From contig JAILEN010000168.1 in the NCBI GenBank assembly GCA_024687655.1, forward strand, positions 1-42,176: a stretch of DNA of 42,176 nucleotides, read 5' to 3'. A program made the position numbers and the translations under genes. Origin of the DNA: Lachnospiraceae bacterium (GTDB lineage: Bacteria > Bacillota > Clostridia > Lachnospirales > Lachnospiraceae). The notes beneath the pieces are model-generated. The model saw only the letters and a program-made list of their open reading frames with translations. It was not told the DNA's origin and did no database searches. Position 1 is the stretch's first letter. Every line of letters begins with the position of its first letter. Shown in pieces: positions 16,932-24,761 of this stretch.

Positions 16932-18074
16932 TTGGCATACACTAAAAATGCGGTAATGGAAATATATGAAGACGGTACCGCGGCGGTGATCGACACCACG
17001 GGATGTGTTCGCATCGTGCCGGACCTGTCCTATGAAGAGGGGCAGACGGTGTGGCTGGATGTGGAGGCGCTGGATATTGCCGAGGCTGCTTTTTCCGAAG
17101 AGGCTACCGAAAGGGCGTTGGCAGGTGACTTTGATGATCCGGATGAGTCGGCTATGAAGAGATTAAAAAAAGGTCTGGCAAAGCGGGCGTTCCCCATAGC
17201 GGCTTCATTTGCCCTGGCGCTGATCTTTGGTGTGGGAGGCAGTGTGTATGCCAATGGTGAGGTTGCCCAGACCATGGAAATGGATGACGTGACCTATGAA
17301 CTCAACTATTTTAACCGGGTTATCGGAGTCAGGATGGAAGACGCCGATGAGGAGATGCTCTTTGAGCTGAAGAGGGAGATCCGGGGCAGGCGCATCGAGG
17401 ACGCAACCGAGATCACGGAAGTAAAACGCAGGGAGGGTAAGCTCCCGGCACCGGCTGAAAAAGAGCAGGTCGTACCTGAAGAAATTGATGAGAAAGAAGA
17501 GATCACCGATGTCACTGAGGATCAGCCTCAGGTGACGGAAGAGGACCTTTTTGAGGATGAGTTCGAGGAGAACGCACCGGAGAAGCAGGACAACTCTGAT
17601 GAGGACCGCCCCGACAGACAGGAGACACCCGGTCAGAGACCTGATGATCAAATGCAGGAAAGGCCCGGTCAGGACAAGGGTGAACAGAACATGGCTGAAC
17701 AGGATAAGCCTGAGCAAAACAGATCTGAGAAGAACAGACCTGAACAGGATAAGCAGGTCCAGGAAAAACCTCAGCAGGATAAGGAAAAGCTCCAGCAGGA
17801 AGGGACAGAAGAAAATGTTCCACGTCAAAATGAGGATCTAAAACAGGATGGGGCAGCAGATGGTGATGACCGTCAGATCCAGGATGACAGTAATAGTATG
17901 CAAAGACCCGAGGACAGTGATAATATGCATAGATCGGAGGGAGGTAATGACCGGCAACCCTCGTATGGCACAATGCCGGACCAGACCGAGCTCCGTAACA
18001 ACGCCCCCGACCACCCCCAGCCGGAGGGAAACATGTCTGATCAAAATGCTCCCGGCCAAAATGATCAATGGTGA
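16932..18074 (+). CDS. rsgI: RsgI-family membrane anti-sigma factor with disordered extracellular tail
   Basis: 380 aa. The cytoplasmic RsgI_N domain (MAYTKNAVMEIYEDGTAAVI, residues 1-50) binds SigI. One membrane helix spans about 86-106 (FPIAASFALALIFGVGGSVY). Just outside is the conserved block YELNYFNRVIGV (122-133). The rest (about 165-380) is a highly charged Glu/Gln/Pro/Asp tail without a recognisable sugar-binding module. RsgI proteins usually have Asn-Pro just before this block, the self-cleavage site; here the equivalent residues read EMDDVTYEL and no Asn-Pro is present. The start is a TTG at 16932 supported by GAGGT 8 bases upstream. Signal detection may depend on the upstream surface protein (inference). 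Confidence 0.8.
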   Translation: MAYTKNAVMEIYEDGTAAVIDTTGCVRIVPDLSYEEGQTVWLDVEALDIAEAAFSEEATERALAGDFDDPDESAMKRLKKGLAKRAFPIAASFALALIFGVGGSVYANGEVAQTMEMDDVTYELNYFNRVIGVRMEDADEEMLFELKREIRGRRIEDATEITEVKRREGKLPAPAEKEQVVPEEIDEKEEITDVTEDQPQVTEEDLFEDEFEENAPEKQDNSDEDRPDRQETPGQRPDDQMQERPGQDKGEQNMAEQDKPEQNRSEKNRPEQDKQVQEKPQQDKEKLQQEGTEENVPRQNEDLKQDGAADGDDRQIQDDSNSMQRPEDSDNMHRSEGGNDRQPSYGTMPDQTELRNNAPDHPQPEGNMSDQNAPGQNDQW

Positions 18075-18106
18075 ATTAATGCAACGGGAAATTCTCGGGG
18101 ATATTT

Positions 18107-18170
18107 CATCCACAAAAGAACAATAAGATATGATATAATAGTCCCGTCACTTAGGTGGCGGGATTTTAGT
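18107..18170 (+). promoter_or_regulatory. Promoter-hairpin element, right copy of the direct repeat
   Basis: Same layout as at 13426: CATCCACAAAA, AATAAGATATG, then an extended -10 TGATATAAT (18131-18139) directly before the hairpin GTCCCGTCAC/GTGGCGGGATT. It can end the rsgI transcript and start the mannose operon. No good -35 is seen. Confidence 0.5.
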
Positions 18171-18196
18171 GCGATGGAGGAAGTTTCAGATCCGAC

Positions 18197-20527
18197 ATGA
18201 AATGTGTGATACTTGCAGGGGGAGCGGGGGACAGGCTCTGGCCCCTGTCGCGAAAAAACGATCCCAAGCAGTTTTTGCGACTGGGTAGAGACATATCCAT
18301 ATTCCAGGATACCATCACAAGGAATCTGTCGTTGTGTGATGGTTTTCTTATTGTGACCAACAGAGATTACCGGGACATCGTGGAAAACCAGATGCAGATG
18401 TTCCAGGGCATCTCCTATCAGGTGATCCTGGAGGAAGAGGGCAGGGGCACAGCAGCGGCTGTAGCTCTGGCCATTTTGTCATATCCGGAGGACGAGGAGA
18501 TACTGATCATGCCCTCCGATCTGATCATCTCCGGGGAGAACTATTCAGAACTCATTTACGAGGGCAGAGAAAAATGCAGGCAGGATCGCATAGTCCTCTA
18601 CGGCATCACTCCCGAAAATCCCCAAAAGAGCTACGGTTATATCAGACACAGCGGCGATGAGGTGACCCGATTTATAGAAAAGCCCTCCGCCGAGCTGGCC
18701 AGGGAGATCTTTTCCGAGCCGGATGTATTATGGAATTCCGGCATGATCCTGGGGCGGGTGGGAGTCATTTTTGATGAATTGAAAAAACAGGCGTCGGAGT
18801 TTTTAAGGCGCATGAGACCTGTGTTCGATCAGGGTCAGATACTGGATGCCCATACCACATTTTTCACAAAAGAATTATTTAATGATATAGAAAAGCACAG
18901 TATCGAGCAGCTCCTTTTGGAGGGCAGCGACAGGCTGTCCGTAATCAGGCTGCGTTGTAAGTGGAGCGACGTTTCCGATTTTTCATCAATTGAGAAACTG
19001 CTTGAAAACGATGGCGCCATGAGGCCCATCCTCAATGATTCCGAGGATGTCTCCGTGATCAATTCGGACGCCTCCAGGCTGGTGGTGGTCAACGGGATAC
19101 GTAATGCGTATGTGATTACCACGCCGGATGTGACCTATGTCACGGATAAGTCCGGAGTCAATAAAATAAAGGACATCATGAGGGAAAAGGCTGCCGATTA
19201 CGGAGAGTATTTCAATGAGAATCCGCTGGTGGGCAGGACCTGGGGGACCAGGGAGGTGATCCATCGTGAGCCGGGCTATCGAGTCAGAAAGATAGTCATC
19301 TATCCCGGCGGATCCATTTCACGACATACCCATGAAAAGCGAAATGAAAACTATTCGGTGGTAAGCGGGGTGCTTTCCGTGGAACTGGAGGACCGTACCG
19401 TTGAACTGAAGCAGGGAGACGGCATCAACATCCTGCCGGGTATGATCCATCGGGTGTATAACGGCACCGACATTGAGGTGGTGGCCATCGAGGTGGACAC
19501 CGGTGAGGAGATCGAGGAGCAGGACAAGGTCTATTCCGATACGGAGAGCCATTCCGAGCTGCCGTCGCTCTATCGGCTGCATCCGGCATACAAGGATTAT
19601 CTCTGGGGTGGCACCACACTTCGGGACAAGTATGGCAAGGATACTCCCTATGATATCACAGCAGAATCCTGGGAACTTTCGGCGCATAGTGCGGGACCCT
19701 CACAGATCATCGGAGGGACCTTTGACAAGATGAACTTTGATGAGTTTGTCCGGCAGCACGGGGACGAGGTGCTGGGCTGGAAGAGTACGAATCCGGATCG
19801 TTTTCCCCTTTTGGTCAAATTCATCGACGCCAAAAACAAGTTGTCCATCCAGATCCATCCCGATGATGATTATGCCTTTGTGAACGAGGGTGAGTTCGGG
19901 AAAAATGAGGTCTGGTATGTGATGGACGTGGAACCGGGAGCATATCTGTATTGCGGTCTAAGGGAGCGCGCCACGGCGGAGGAGCTGAAAAAGCGGCTTG
20001 CCGACAATTCAGTTACGGAGCTTTTGAACAGGGTGGAGGTAAAAAAGGGTGATGTGATATTCATCCCTACCGGTACCATTCATGCCATCGGGGCCGGCGT
20101 TTTTATCTGTGAGATCCAGCAGTCATCAGACAGTACCTACAGGTTGTATGACTATGACCGCATTGACAAGGATGGGAAAAAGCGTCCCCTTCATATCGAA
20201 AAGGCTCTGGATGTGGTGGACCTGGAACCCTATGTTAAAAATGCTTACGGTTATTCCGAGCCCATTACCGATCATGAGGGTAATGTGGCCCAGACACTTT
20301 GCAGGTGTAAGTATTTTGAGTCTACAAAATATGACGTGCATGGAGAACTGCAGCTTAGGATGGATGATTCCTCATTTTTATCTCTGGTGGTGCTGTCGGG
20401 ATCAGGCAGGGTCTACACAGGGGATGAGTCCATGGAGTTTGGTGCAGGGGAGAGTATATTCATCCCGGCGGGCCGCAAGGTCATCCATGTGGCAGGCAGT
20501 TGCGAATTCATAGCAACGCACGTGTAG
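18197..20527 (+). CDS. Fused mannose-1-phosphate guanylyltransferase and mannose-6-phosphate isomerase
   Basis: 776 aa in three parts. Residues 1 to about 265 are a nucleotidyltransferase (MKCVILAGGAGDRLWPLSRK; FIEKPS). About 345-440 is a ManC-type cupin (RTWGTREVIHREPGYRVRK, HTHEKRNENYSVVSG). About 455-776 is a class I mannose-6-phosphate isomerase (YRLHPAYKDYLWGGTTLRDK), with zinc-site motifs IQIHPDDDYA near 553, KNEVWY, and PTGTIHAIGAG near 629. One chain thus carries isomerisation of fructose-6-P to mannose-6-P and GDP-mannose formation; only a mutase is missing. The start is fixed by the family N-terminus although the nearest GGAGG is 16 bases upstream, unusually far. An eight-codon frame (ATG at 18173) ends at TGA overlapping the start and might couple translation. 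Confidence 0.88.
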   Translation: MKCVILAGGAGDRLWPLSRKNDPKQFLRLGRDISIFQDTITRNLSLCDGFLIVTNRDYRDIVENQMQMFQGISYQVILEEEGRGTAAAVALAILSYPEDEEILIMPSDLIISGENYSELIYEGREKCRQDRIVLYGITPENPQKSYGYIRHSGDEVTRFIEKPSAELAREIFSEPDVLWNSGMILGRVGVIFDELKKQASEFLRRMRPVFDQGQILDAHTTFFTKELFNDIEKHSIEQLLLEGSDRLSVIRLRCKWSDVSDFSSIEKLLENDGAMRPILNDSEDVSVINSDASRLVVVNGIRNAYVITTPDVTYVTDKSGVNKIKDIMREKAADYGEYFNENPLVGRTWGTREVIHREPGYRVRKIVIYPGGSISRHTHEKRNENYSVVSGVLSVELEDRTVELKQGDGINILPGMIHRVYNGTDIEVVAIEVDTGEEIEEQDKVYSDTESHSELPSLYRLHPAYKDYLWGGTTLRDKYGKDTPYDITAESWELSAHSAGPSQIIGGTFDKMNFDEFVRQHGDEVLGWKSTNPDRFPLLVKFIDAKNKLSIQIHPDDDYAFVNEGEFGKNEVWYVMDVEPGAYLYCGLRERATAEELKKRLADNSVTELLNRVEVKKGDVIFIPTGTIHAIGAGVFICEIQQSSDSTYRLYDYDRIDKDGKKRPLHIEKALDVVDLEPYVKNAYGYSEPITDHEGNVAQTLCRCKYFESTKYDVHGELQLRMDDSSFLSLVVLSGSGRVYTGDESMEFGAGESIFIPAGRKVIHVAGSCEFIATHV

Positions 20528-20540
20528 ATCCGAGCCCCGG

Positions 20541-20595
20541 TTCATCCCGGGCGCAGCGGGATTCCCCCGTCATCCTGAGCGCAGCGAAGGATCTT
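20541..20595 (+). repeat. Dispersed repeat, one degenerate and one good copy
   Basis: 20541-20563 is a worn copy (ttcatcccgggcgcagcggg); 20569-20595 is a good copy (gtcatcctgagcgcagcgaa then ggatctt). It is placed just before the binding site of the next gene. Confidence 0.75.
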
Positions 20596-20618
20596 ATTTA
20601 GAAAAGAGGTGACTTAGA

Positions 20619-21878
20619 TTGCAACTGGTCGATCAAATATCAGAGAGGATTTCCGAGCGGCACGAACAGATCGCCGAGCGGATATCGGAGCGTCATGAAC
20701 AGATAGCAGAGCATCTGCCGGAGCTATCATTTAATCATCCGGATATCAACCGTGACGCCTTCATGCTCCATGGGGAGCTGGCCCGGGAGGGCTATGACTG
20801 GTGGTGGCATTCCTTTACGGGCCGGGACAAGGAGACGGGAGAGGAGAAGCCGTTTTTCATCGAATTCTTCACGATCAATCCCGAGCTGGGAGAGGAGGAG
20901 CCGGTATTCGGACAGCTTCCGGAGAATCAGAAGGAGGGAAAAAAGCCTTCGTATCTGATGGTAAAGGCGGGAGCCTGGGGAGAGGATGCATCACAGCTTC
21001 ATCGCTTCTTCGGATGGAAGAGCGGTATATCAGTATCGGAGCTGGTGCCTTTTCAGATCTCTGCAGATGAGTGCTTTTTGTCGGAGAGTCGGACCATGGG
21101 CAGGGTGGAGATTTCACCGGAGGAAGCCGAGGCCCATCCCGAGTACATGTGTGACGCCGGGAGCATGATCTGGGACCTGAAGATCGACAAGCAGGTGGCC
21201 TTTAATGTGGGCTACGGTGCAGGCAAGGCCCTTCGTGATCTGGAAGCCTTTGAGATGTTCTGGCATGCCCAGGGCATGAAGACATTTTACGAGGGCACAG
21301 TCAGGTACAACGGCAGAGAGTATGTGGTGACTCCCGAAACCTGCTATGGCTATGCGGATAAAAACTGGGGCAAGGATTTTACTTCGCCCTGGGTGTGGCT
21401 GTCGTCCAACAACCTGACCAGCAGGATCACGGGAAAGAAACTGGAGGACTCTGTTTTTGACATCGGAGGCGGCAGACCCAAGGTGGGACCTGTGGCACTG
21501 GAGAGAAAACTGCTGTCGGCATTTTGGTATGAGGGCCAGGCGCTGGAGTTTAATTTCTCCAAGTTCTGGACGCTGACACGCACCAAATTTACCGGAACGG
21601 AGACGGATGATCAGATCATCTGGGACGTGGAGCAGGAGACGCCTCTGCACAAGATGGAGGTGCATATCACCTGCGAGAAAAAGGACATGCTCCTGGTGAA
21701 CTACGAGTCGCCGGATGGAGCCAAGCGGCATAACCGACTGTGGAACGGTGGCAACGGAGTGGGAGAGATAAAACTGTACGAAAAAACACTTTCGGTTTCA
21801 GACAGGTTTGAGTGGAAACTTATGGATGAGATTGAAGCGAAGAACATAGGATGTGAATATGGTGAATATAACGTATAA
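20619..21878 (+). CDS. Tocopherol-cyclase-like (lipocalin-type) family protein
   Basis: 419 aa. Features of the tocopherol-cyclase-like family are the N-terminal REGYDWWWHSFTGRD and FFIEFFTINPELG, the central TCYGYADKNWGKDFTSPWVW, and many Trp/Tyr-rich strands. Bacterial members are of unknown function; true tocopherol synthesis is not expected here. No signal peptide is seen. The first 35 residues contain a tandem repeat (ISERHEQIAER then ISERHEQIAEH), probably an amphipathic helix. The start is TTG 20619 with AGAGGTG upstream. It lies between two guanylyltransferase genes, suggesting a role near mannosylated lipids or surface sugars (inference only). Confidence 0.6.
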   Translation: MQLVDQISERISERHEQIAERISERHEQIAEHLPELSFNHPDINRDAFMLHGELAREGYDWWWHSFTGRDKETGEEKPFFIEFFTINPELGEEEPVFGQLPENQKEGKKPSYLMVKAGAWGEDASQLHRFFGWKSGISVSELVPFQISADECFLSESRTMGRVEISPEEAEAHPEYMCDAGSMIWDLKIDKQVAFNVGYGAGKALRDLEAFEMFWHAQGMKTFYEGTVRYNGREYVVTPETCYGYADKNWGKDFTSPWVWLSSNNLTSRITGKKLEDSVFDIGGGRPKVGPVALERKLLSAFWYEGQALEFNFSKFWTLTRTKFTGTETDDQIIWDVEQETPLHKMEVHITCEKKDMLLVNYESPDGAKRHNRLWNGGNGVGEIKLYEKTLSVSDRFEWKLMDEIEAKNIGCEYGEYNV

Positions 21879-21973
21879 GAAGTTGCTTTAGCAACTTCGA
21901 AAAATCATTTATGATTTTTCATAGTCCGTCAGGACTTATATGTTAACGAGGGAAAATGCGCAGCATTTTCTCG
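21879..21973 (+). repeat. Chain of four hairpins
   Basis: From the stop of the previous gene: GAAGTTGC/GCAACTTC (21879-21898), GAAAAATCAT/ATGATTTTTC (21899-21920), AGTCC/GGACT (21923-21936), GAAAATGC/GCATTTTC (21952-21970). The first two are perfect. None has a terminal T run outside its own stem. Confidence 0.7.
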
Positions 21974-22014
21974 AGTCCGACTTATATTTAGGAGGTATCT
22001 ACGAGGAGGCAGTT

Positions 22015-23094
22015 ATGAAAGTTTACGGAGTGATCATGGCAGGCGGTGGCGGCACCAGGTTCTGGCCCCTGTCGAGACATACGATGCCAAAGCAGCTTTT
22101 GAATCTGTCCGGCAAGGACAGGATGATAAATGAGACGGTGGACCGTATTGCCACCATCGCTGACAAAAAAGACATTTTCATCGTGACCAATGTGGACCAG
22201 GTGCCGGGTATGCAGGCGGCAGTCACGGTAACCGGACGGGTGGAGCCGGACCACATTTTGGCGGAGCCCTCTGCCAGAAATACCGCAGCATGTATTGGTT
22301 ATGCTGCCATGGAGATCATTAAAAAATATGGTGACGGCATCATGACCATTTTTCCGTCGGACCATTTTATCAGGGATCAAAAGGCCTTTGAAAAAGTGCT
22401 GCGATTTGCCTGCGAGGTGGCGGATAAGGAGGAGTGCCTGGTGACTCTGGGCATCGCTCCCACCTTCCCCTGCACGGGATATGGTTACATCAAATTTGAA
22501 AAGGCAGTAGGAGATGATCTGAGGGCCTGCCGGGTTTTGGAGTTTAAGGAGAAGCCGGATATAAAAAAGGCCGAGGAGTATGTGGCAAGCGGTGATTATG
22601 CATGGAACTCCGGCATGTTTGTCTGGAAGGCGTCGGTGATCCTGGACCAGATGAAGACGCTTTTACCTGATGTGTATGAGTGCATTGAAAAGATCGGGGA
22701 TGCCATGGGTACCCCTGATGAGAAGCGTGTGATAGGCGGGATCTATCCCACCATCCCATCCATTTCCATTGATTACGGCATCATGGAAAAGGCATCCGAT
22801 GTCCGGGTGATCTCGGCCGATATGGGCTGGTCAGATGTGGGCAGCTGGGATAACCTGGGTGAGATCTACGAGGAGGATGAAGAGGGTAACGTTTTTGCCG
22901 GCGATCATCTTGCCATCGATACCAAGGGCTGCATCACCTATTCTGAAAAGAGACTTATCACTACCATCGGGGTATCGGATCTCATCGTGGTGGAGACTGA
23001 AGACGCCATTTTGGTATGCGACAAGTCCCGGGCCCAGGATGTAAAGCTGGCGGTGGAGGAGCTGAAGGCACACGGCCGTAGCGAATTACTATGA
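22015..23094 (+). CDS. Mannose-1-phosphate guanylyltransferase
   Basis: 359 aa, the short single-domain form. MKVYGVIMAGGGGTRFWPLS with MPKQLL is the nucleotide-binding signature, EPSARNTAACIGYAA and IFPSDHFI are family blocks, FKEKPD and WNSGMFVW the catalytic core, and SIDYGIMEKA the C-terminal motif. It makes GDP-mannose from GTP and mannose-1-P. An upstream ATG at 21940 in frame would add 25 residues unlike any relative, while GAGGAGG at 22003-22009 sits right before ATG 22015, so the later start is chosen. It duplicates the activity of the fusion gene 1.5 kb upstream. Confidence 0.92.
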   Translation: MKVYGVIMAGGGGTRFWPLSRHTMPKQLLNLSGKDRMINETVDRIATIADKKDIFIVTNVDQVPGMQAAVTVTGRVEPDHILAEPSARNTAACIGYAAMEIIKKYGDGIMTIFPSDHFIRDQKAFEKVLRFACEVADKEECLVTLGIAPTFPCTGYGYIKFEKAVGDDLRACRVLEFKEKPDIKKAEEYVASGDYAWNSGMFVWKASVILDQMKTLLPDVYECIEKIGDAMGTPDEKRVIGGIYPTIPSISIDYGIMEKASDVRVISADMGWSDVGSWDNLGEIYEEDEEGNVFAGDHLAIDTKGCITYSEKRLITTIGVSDLIVVETEDAILVCDKSRAQDVKLAVEELKAHGRSELL

Positions 23095-23095
23095 T

Positions 23096-23150
23096 GTCAT
23101 CCTGAGCGAAGCGGGATCCAAATGTCATCCTGAGCGAAGCGAAGGATCTT
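23096..23150 (+). repeat. Two tandem copies of the dispersed repeat
   Basis: 23096-23118 (gtcatcctgagcgaagcggg) and 23124-23150 (gtcatcctgagcgaagcgaa then ggatctt), same orientation, immediately after the guanylyltransferase and before the dipeptidase binding site. Confidence 0.8.
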
Positions 23151-23168
23151 TATGTAGAAAGGAATCAT

Positions 23169-24599
23169 ATGTTAGAGAACATCGAACCCAAAAGAGTTTT
23201 TTATTATTTTGAAGAGATATCAAAGATACCCAGGCCATCATACCATGAGAAGGCCATAAGCGATTATTTGGTGTCCTTTGCAAAGGAGCAGGGACTTGAG
23301 CATATTCAGGATGAACTGGGGAATGTGATCATAATAAAGCCTGCCACGGCAGGGTATGAAAATAAGCCTGCCATCGTGATCCAGGGACATATGGACATGG
23401 TCTGTGAGAAAACTTCTGACTGTGATAAGGATATGGAAAAAGAGGGTCTGGACCTGGTGCTGGAGGGAGACATCCTGTCTGCGAGGGGTACCACTCTCGG
23501 TGGAGATGACGGTATCGCCGTAGCATATGCGCTGGCACTTTTGGAGGATGACACTTTAAAACATCCCAGGCTTGAGGTAGTGATCACAGTCGCCGAGGAG
23601 GTGGGCATGGACGGCGCCCGGGGTATAGATGTATCACCCCTTCAGGGCAGGATCTTTTTGAACATCGACTGTGAGCTGGAGGGCAGGTGTCTTGCCAGCT
23701 GTGCAGGAGGCGGTACGGCGCATATCACACTTCCCATAAAGAGAGGTTCGGCAGCAGGCAAGTGCTATGAGGTGTCAGTGCTTGGCGGACGTGGAGGCCA
23801 CTCCGGTGATGAGATCAACAAGGGCCGTGCCAACGCCACGGTCATTCTCGGAAGGGTGCTCAGAGCCATAGATGAGAAATGTGAGTGGAGACTTTGCTCC
23901 ATAACCGGCGGCAGCAAGGACAATGCCATCCCCAGGGAAGCAAAAGCAGTTATTATCGTTGAGGATGAGGCGGCTCTGGCTGCTGTAATAAAGGAGCAGG
24001 ATGCTGCGGTCAGATCAGAGTTTTCAAAAACCGATGCGGGACTCTTTATCGAGATGAAGCCGGCAGCAGCTGCAGAGGATCCCATGACTGAGGAATCCTC
24101 CGGTCAGACATTGCTTTTGATATCATCCCTTCCCAACGGCATCCGACGTATGAGCCGTGATATCGAGGGCCTGGTGGAGACCTCTTTGAACATGGGTATC
24201 ACAACAACTTCACAGGACGAAGTGGTTCTGGGCTTTGCCATCAGAAGCTCGGTAAGCTCCGCCTATGACGCCCTGAAAAACAGGGTATGCTATGTGGCAA
24301 AAAGCCTTGGTGCCACAGTAGAGATGAACGGCGAATATCCCGCATGGCAGTACGTGGCAGAGTCACCTCTCAGGGAGAAGATGATCTCCATATATCGAGA
24401 CATGACAGGCAAAGAGCTGAAGGTCCAGGCCATCCATGCCGGACTGGAGTGCGGCCTTTTTGCAGGCAAGATGCCGGGGCTGGATGCGGTTTCCTTCGGA
24501 CCGGATATATATGATATCCATACTCCGGATGAGCACCTGTCGGTGTCTTCCGTAGCCCGTGTTTATGACTTTATAAGAAAAATCATTGAGGAATTGTGA
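23169..24599 (+). CDS. pepD: Aminoacyl-histidine dipeptidase (peptidase M20C)
   Basis: 476 aa, normal PepD length. Metal ligands are in place: IQGHMDMVCE (His74, Asp76), LGGDDGIAVAYALAL (Asp113/114) and TVAEEVGMDGARG (Glu143/144). GGRGGHSGDEI is the dimerisation-domain His motif, and the C-terminal IHAGLECGLF supplies the last metal site region. It cleaves carnosine-like and other Xaa-His dipeptides in the cytoplasm and could work on peptides brought in by the Opp system. The RBS GAAAGGA is 5-6 bases before ATG. Confidence 0.93.
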   Translation: MLENIEPKRVFYYFEEISKIPRPSYHEKAISDYLVSFAKEQGLEHIQDELGNVIIIKPATAGYENKPAIVIQGHMDMVCEKTSDCDKDMEKEGLDLVLEGDILSARGTTLGGDDGIAVAYALALLEDDTLKHPRLEVVITVAEEVGMDGARGIDVSPLQGRIFLNIDCELEGRCLASCAGGGTAHITLPIKRGSAAGKCYEVSVLGGRGGHSGDEINKGRANATVILGRVLRAIDEKCEWRLCSITGGSKDNAIPREAKAVIIVEDEAALAAVIKEQDAAVRSEFSKTDAGLFIEMKPAAAAEDPMTEESSGQTLLLISSLPNGIRRMSRDIEGLVETSLNMGITTTSQDEVVLGFAIRSSVSSAYDALKNRVCYVAKSLGATVEMNGEYPAWQYVAESPLREKMISIYRDMTGKELKVQAIHAGLECGLFAGKMPGLDAVSFGPDIYDIHTPDEHLSVSSVARVYDFIRKIIEEL

Positions 24600-24671
24600 C
24601 AGTTATTGTAGAATGAATGTGTAAGGCATTTCGTTTGCAGTTAAGTTCGCGTATATTTTTGCAAAACGAGT

Positions 24672-24744
24672 TGTTATTCTGAGGGTCGCTTTATTTCATT
24701 GTGAATGAGAGTTTCTTGTCATTCTGAGCGAAGCGAAGAATCTT
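24672..24744 (+). repeat. Dispersed repeat, degenerate and intact copies
   Basis: A worn copy (gttattctgagggtcgcttt) at about 24672-24691 and an intact one at 24718-24744 (gtcattctgagcgaagcgaa then gaatctt). It lies directly upstream of AGGAGG of the phosphofructokinase. The rest of the 162-base gap shows no gene. Confidence 0.75.
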
Positions 24745-24761
24745 AAAAAAGGAGGGGTTTT

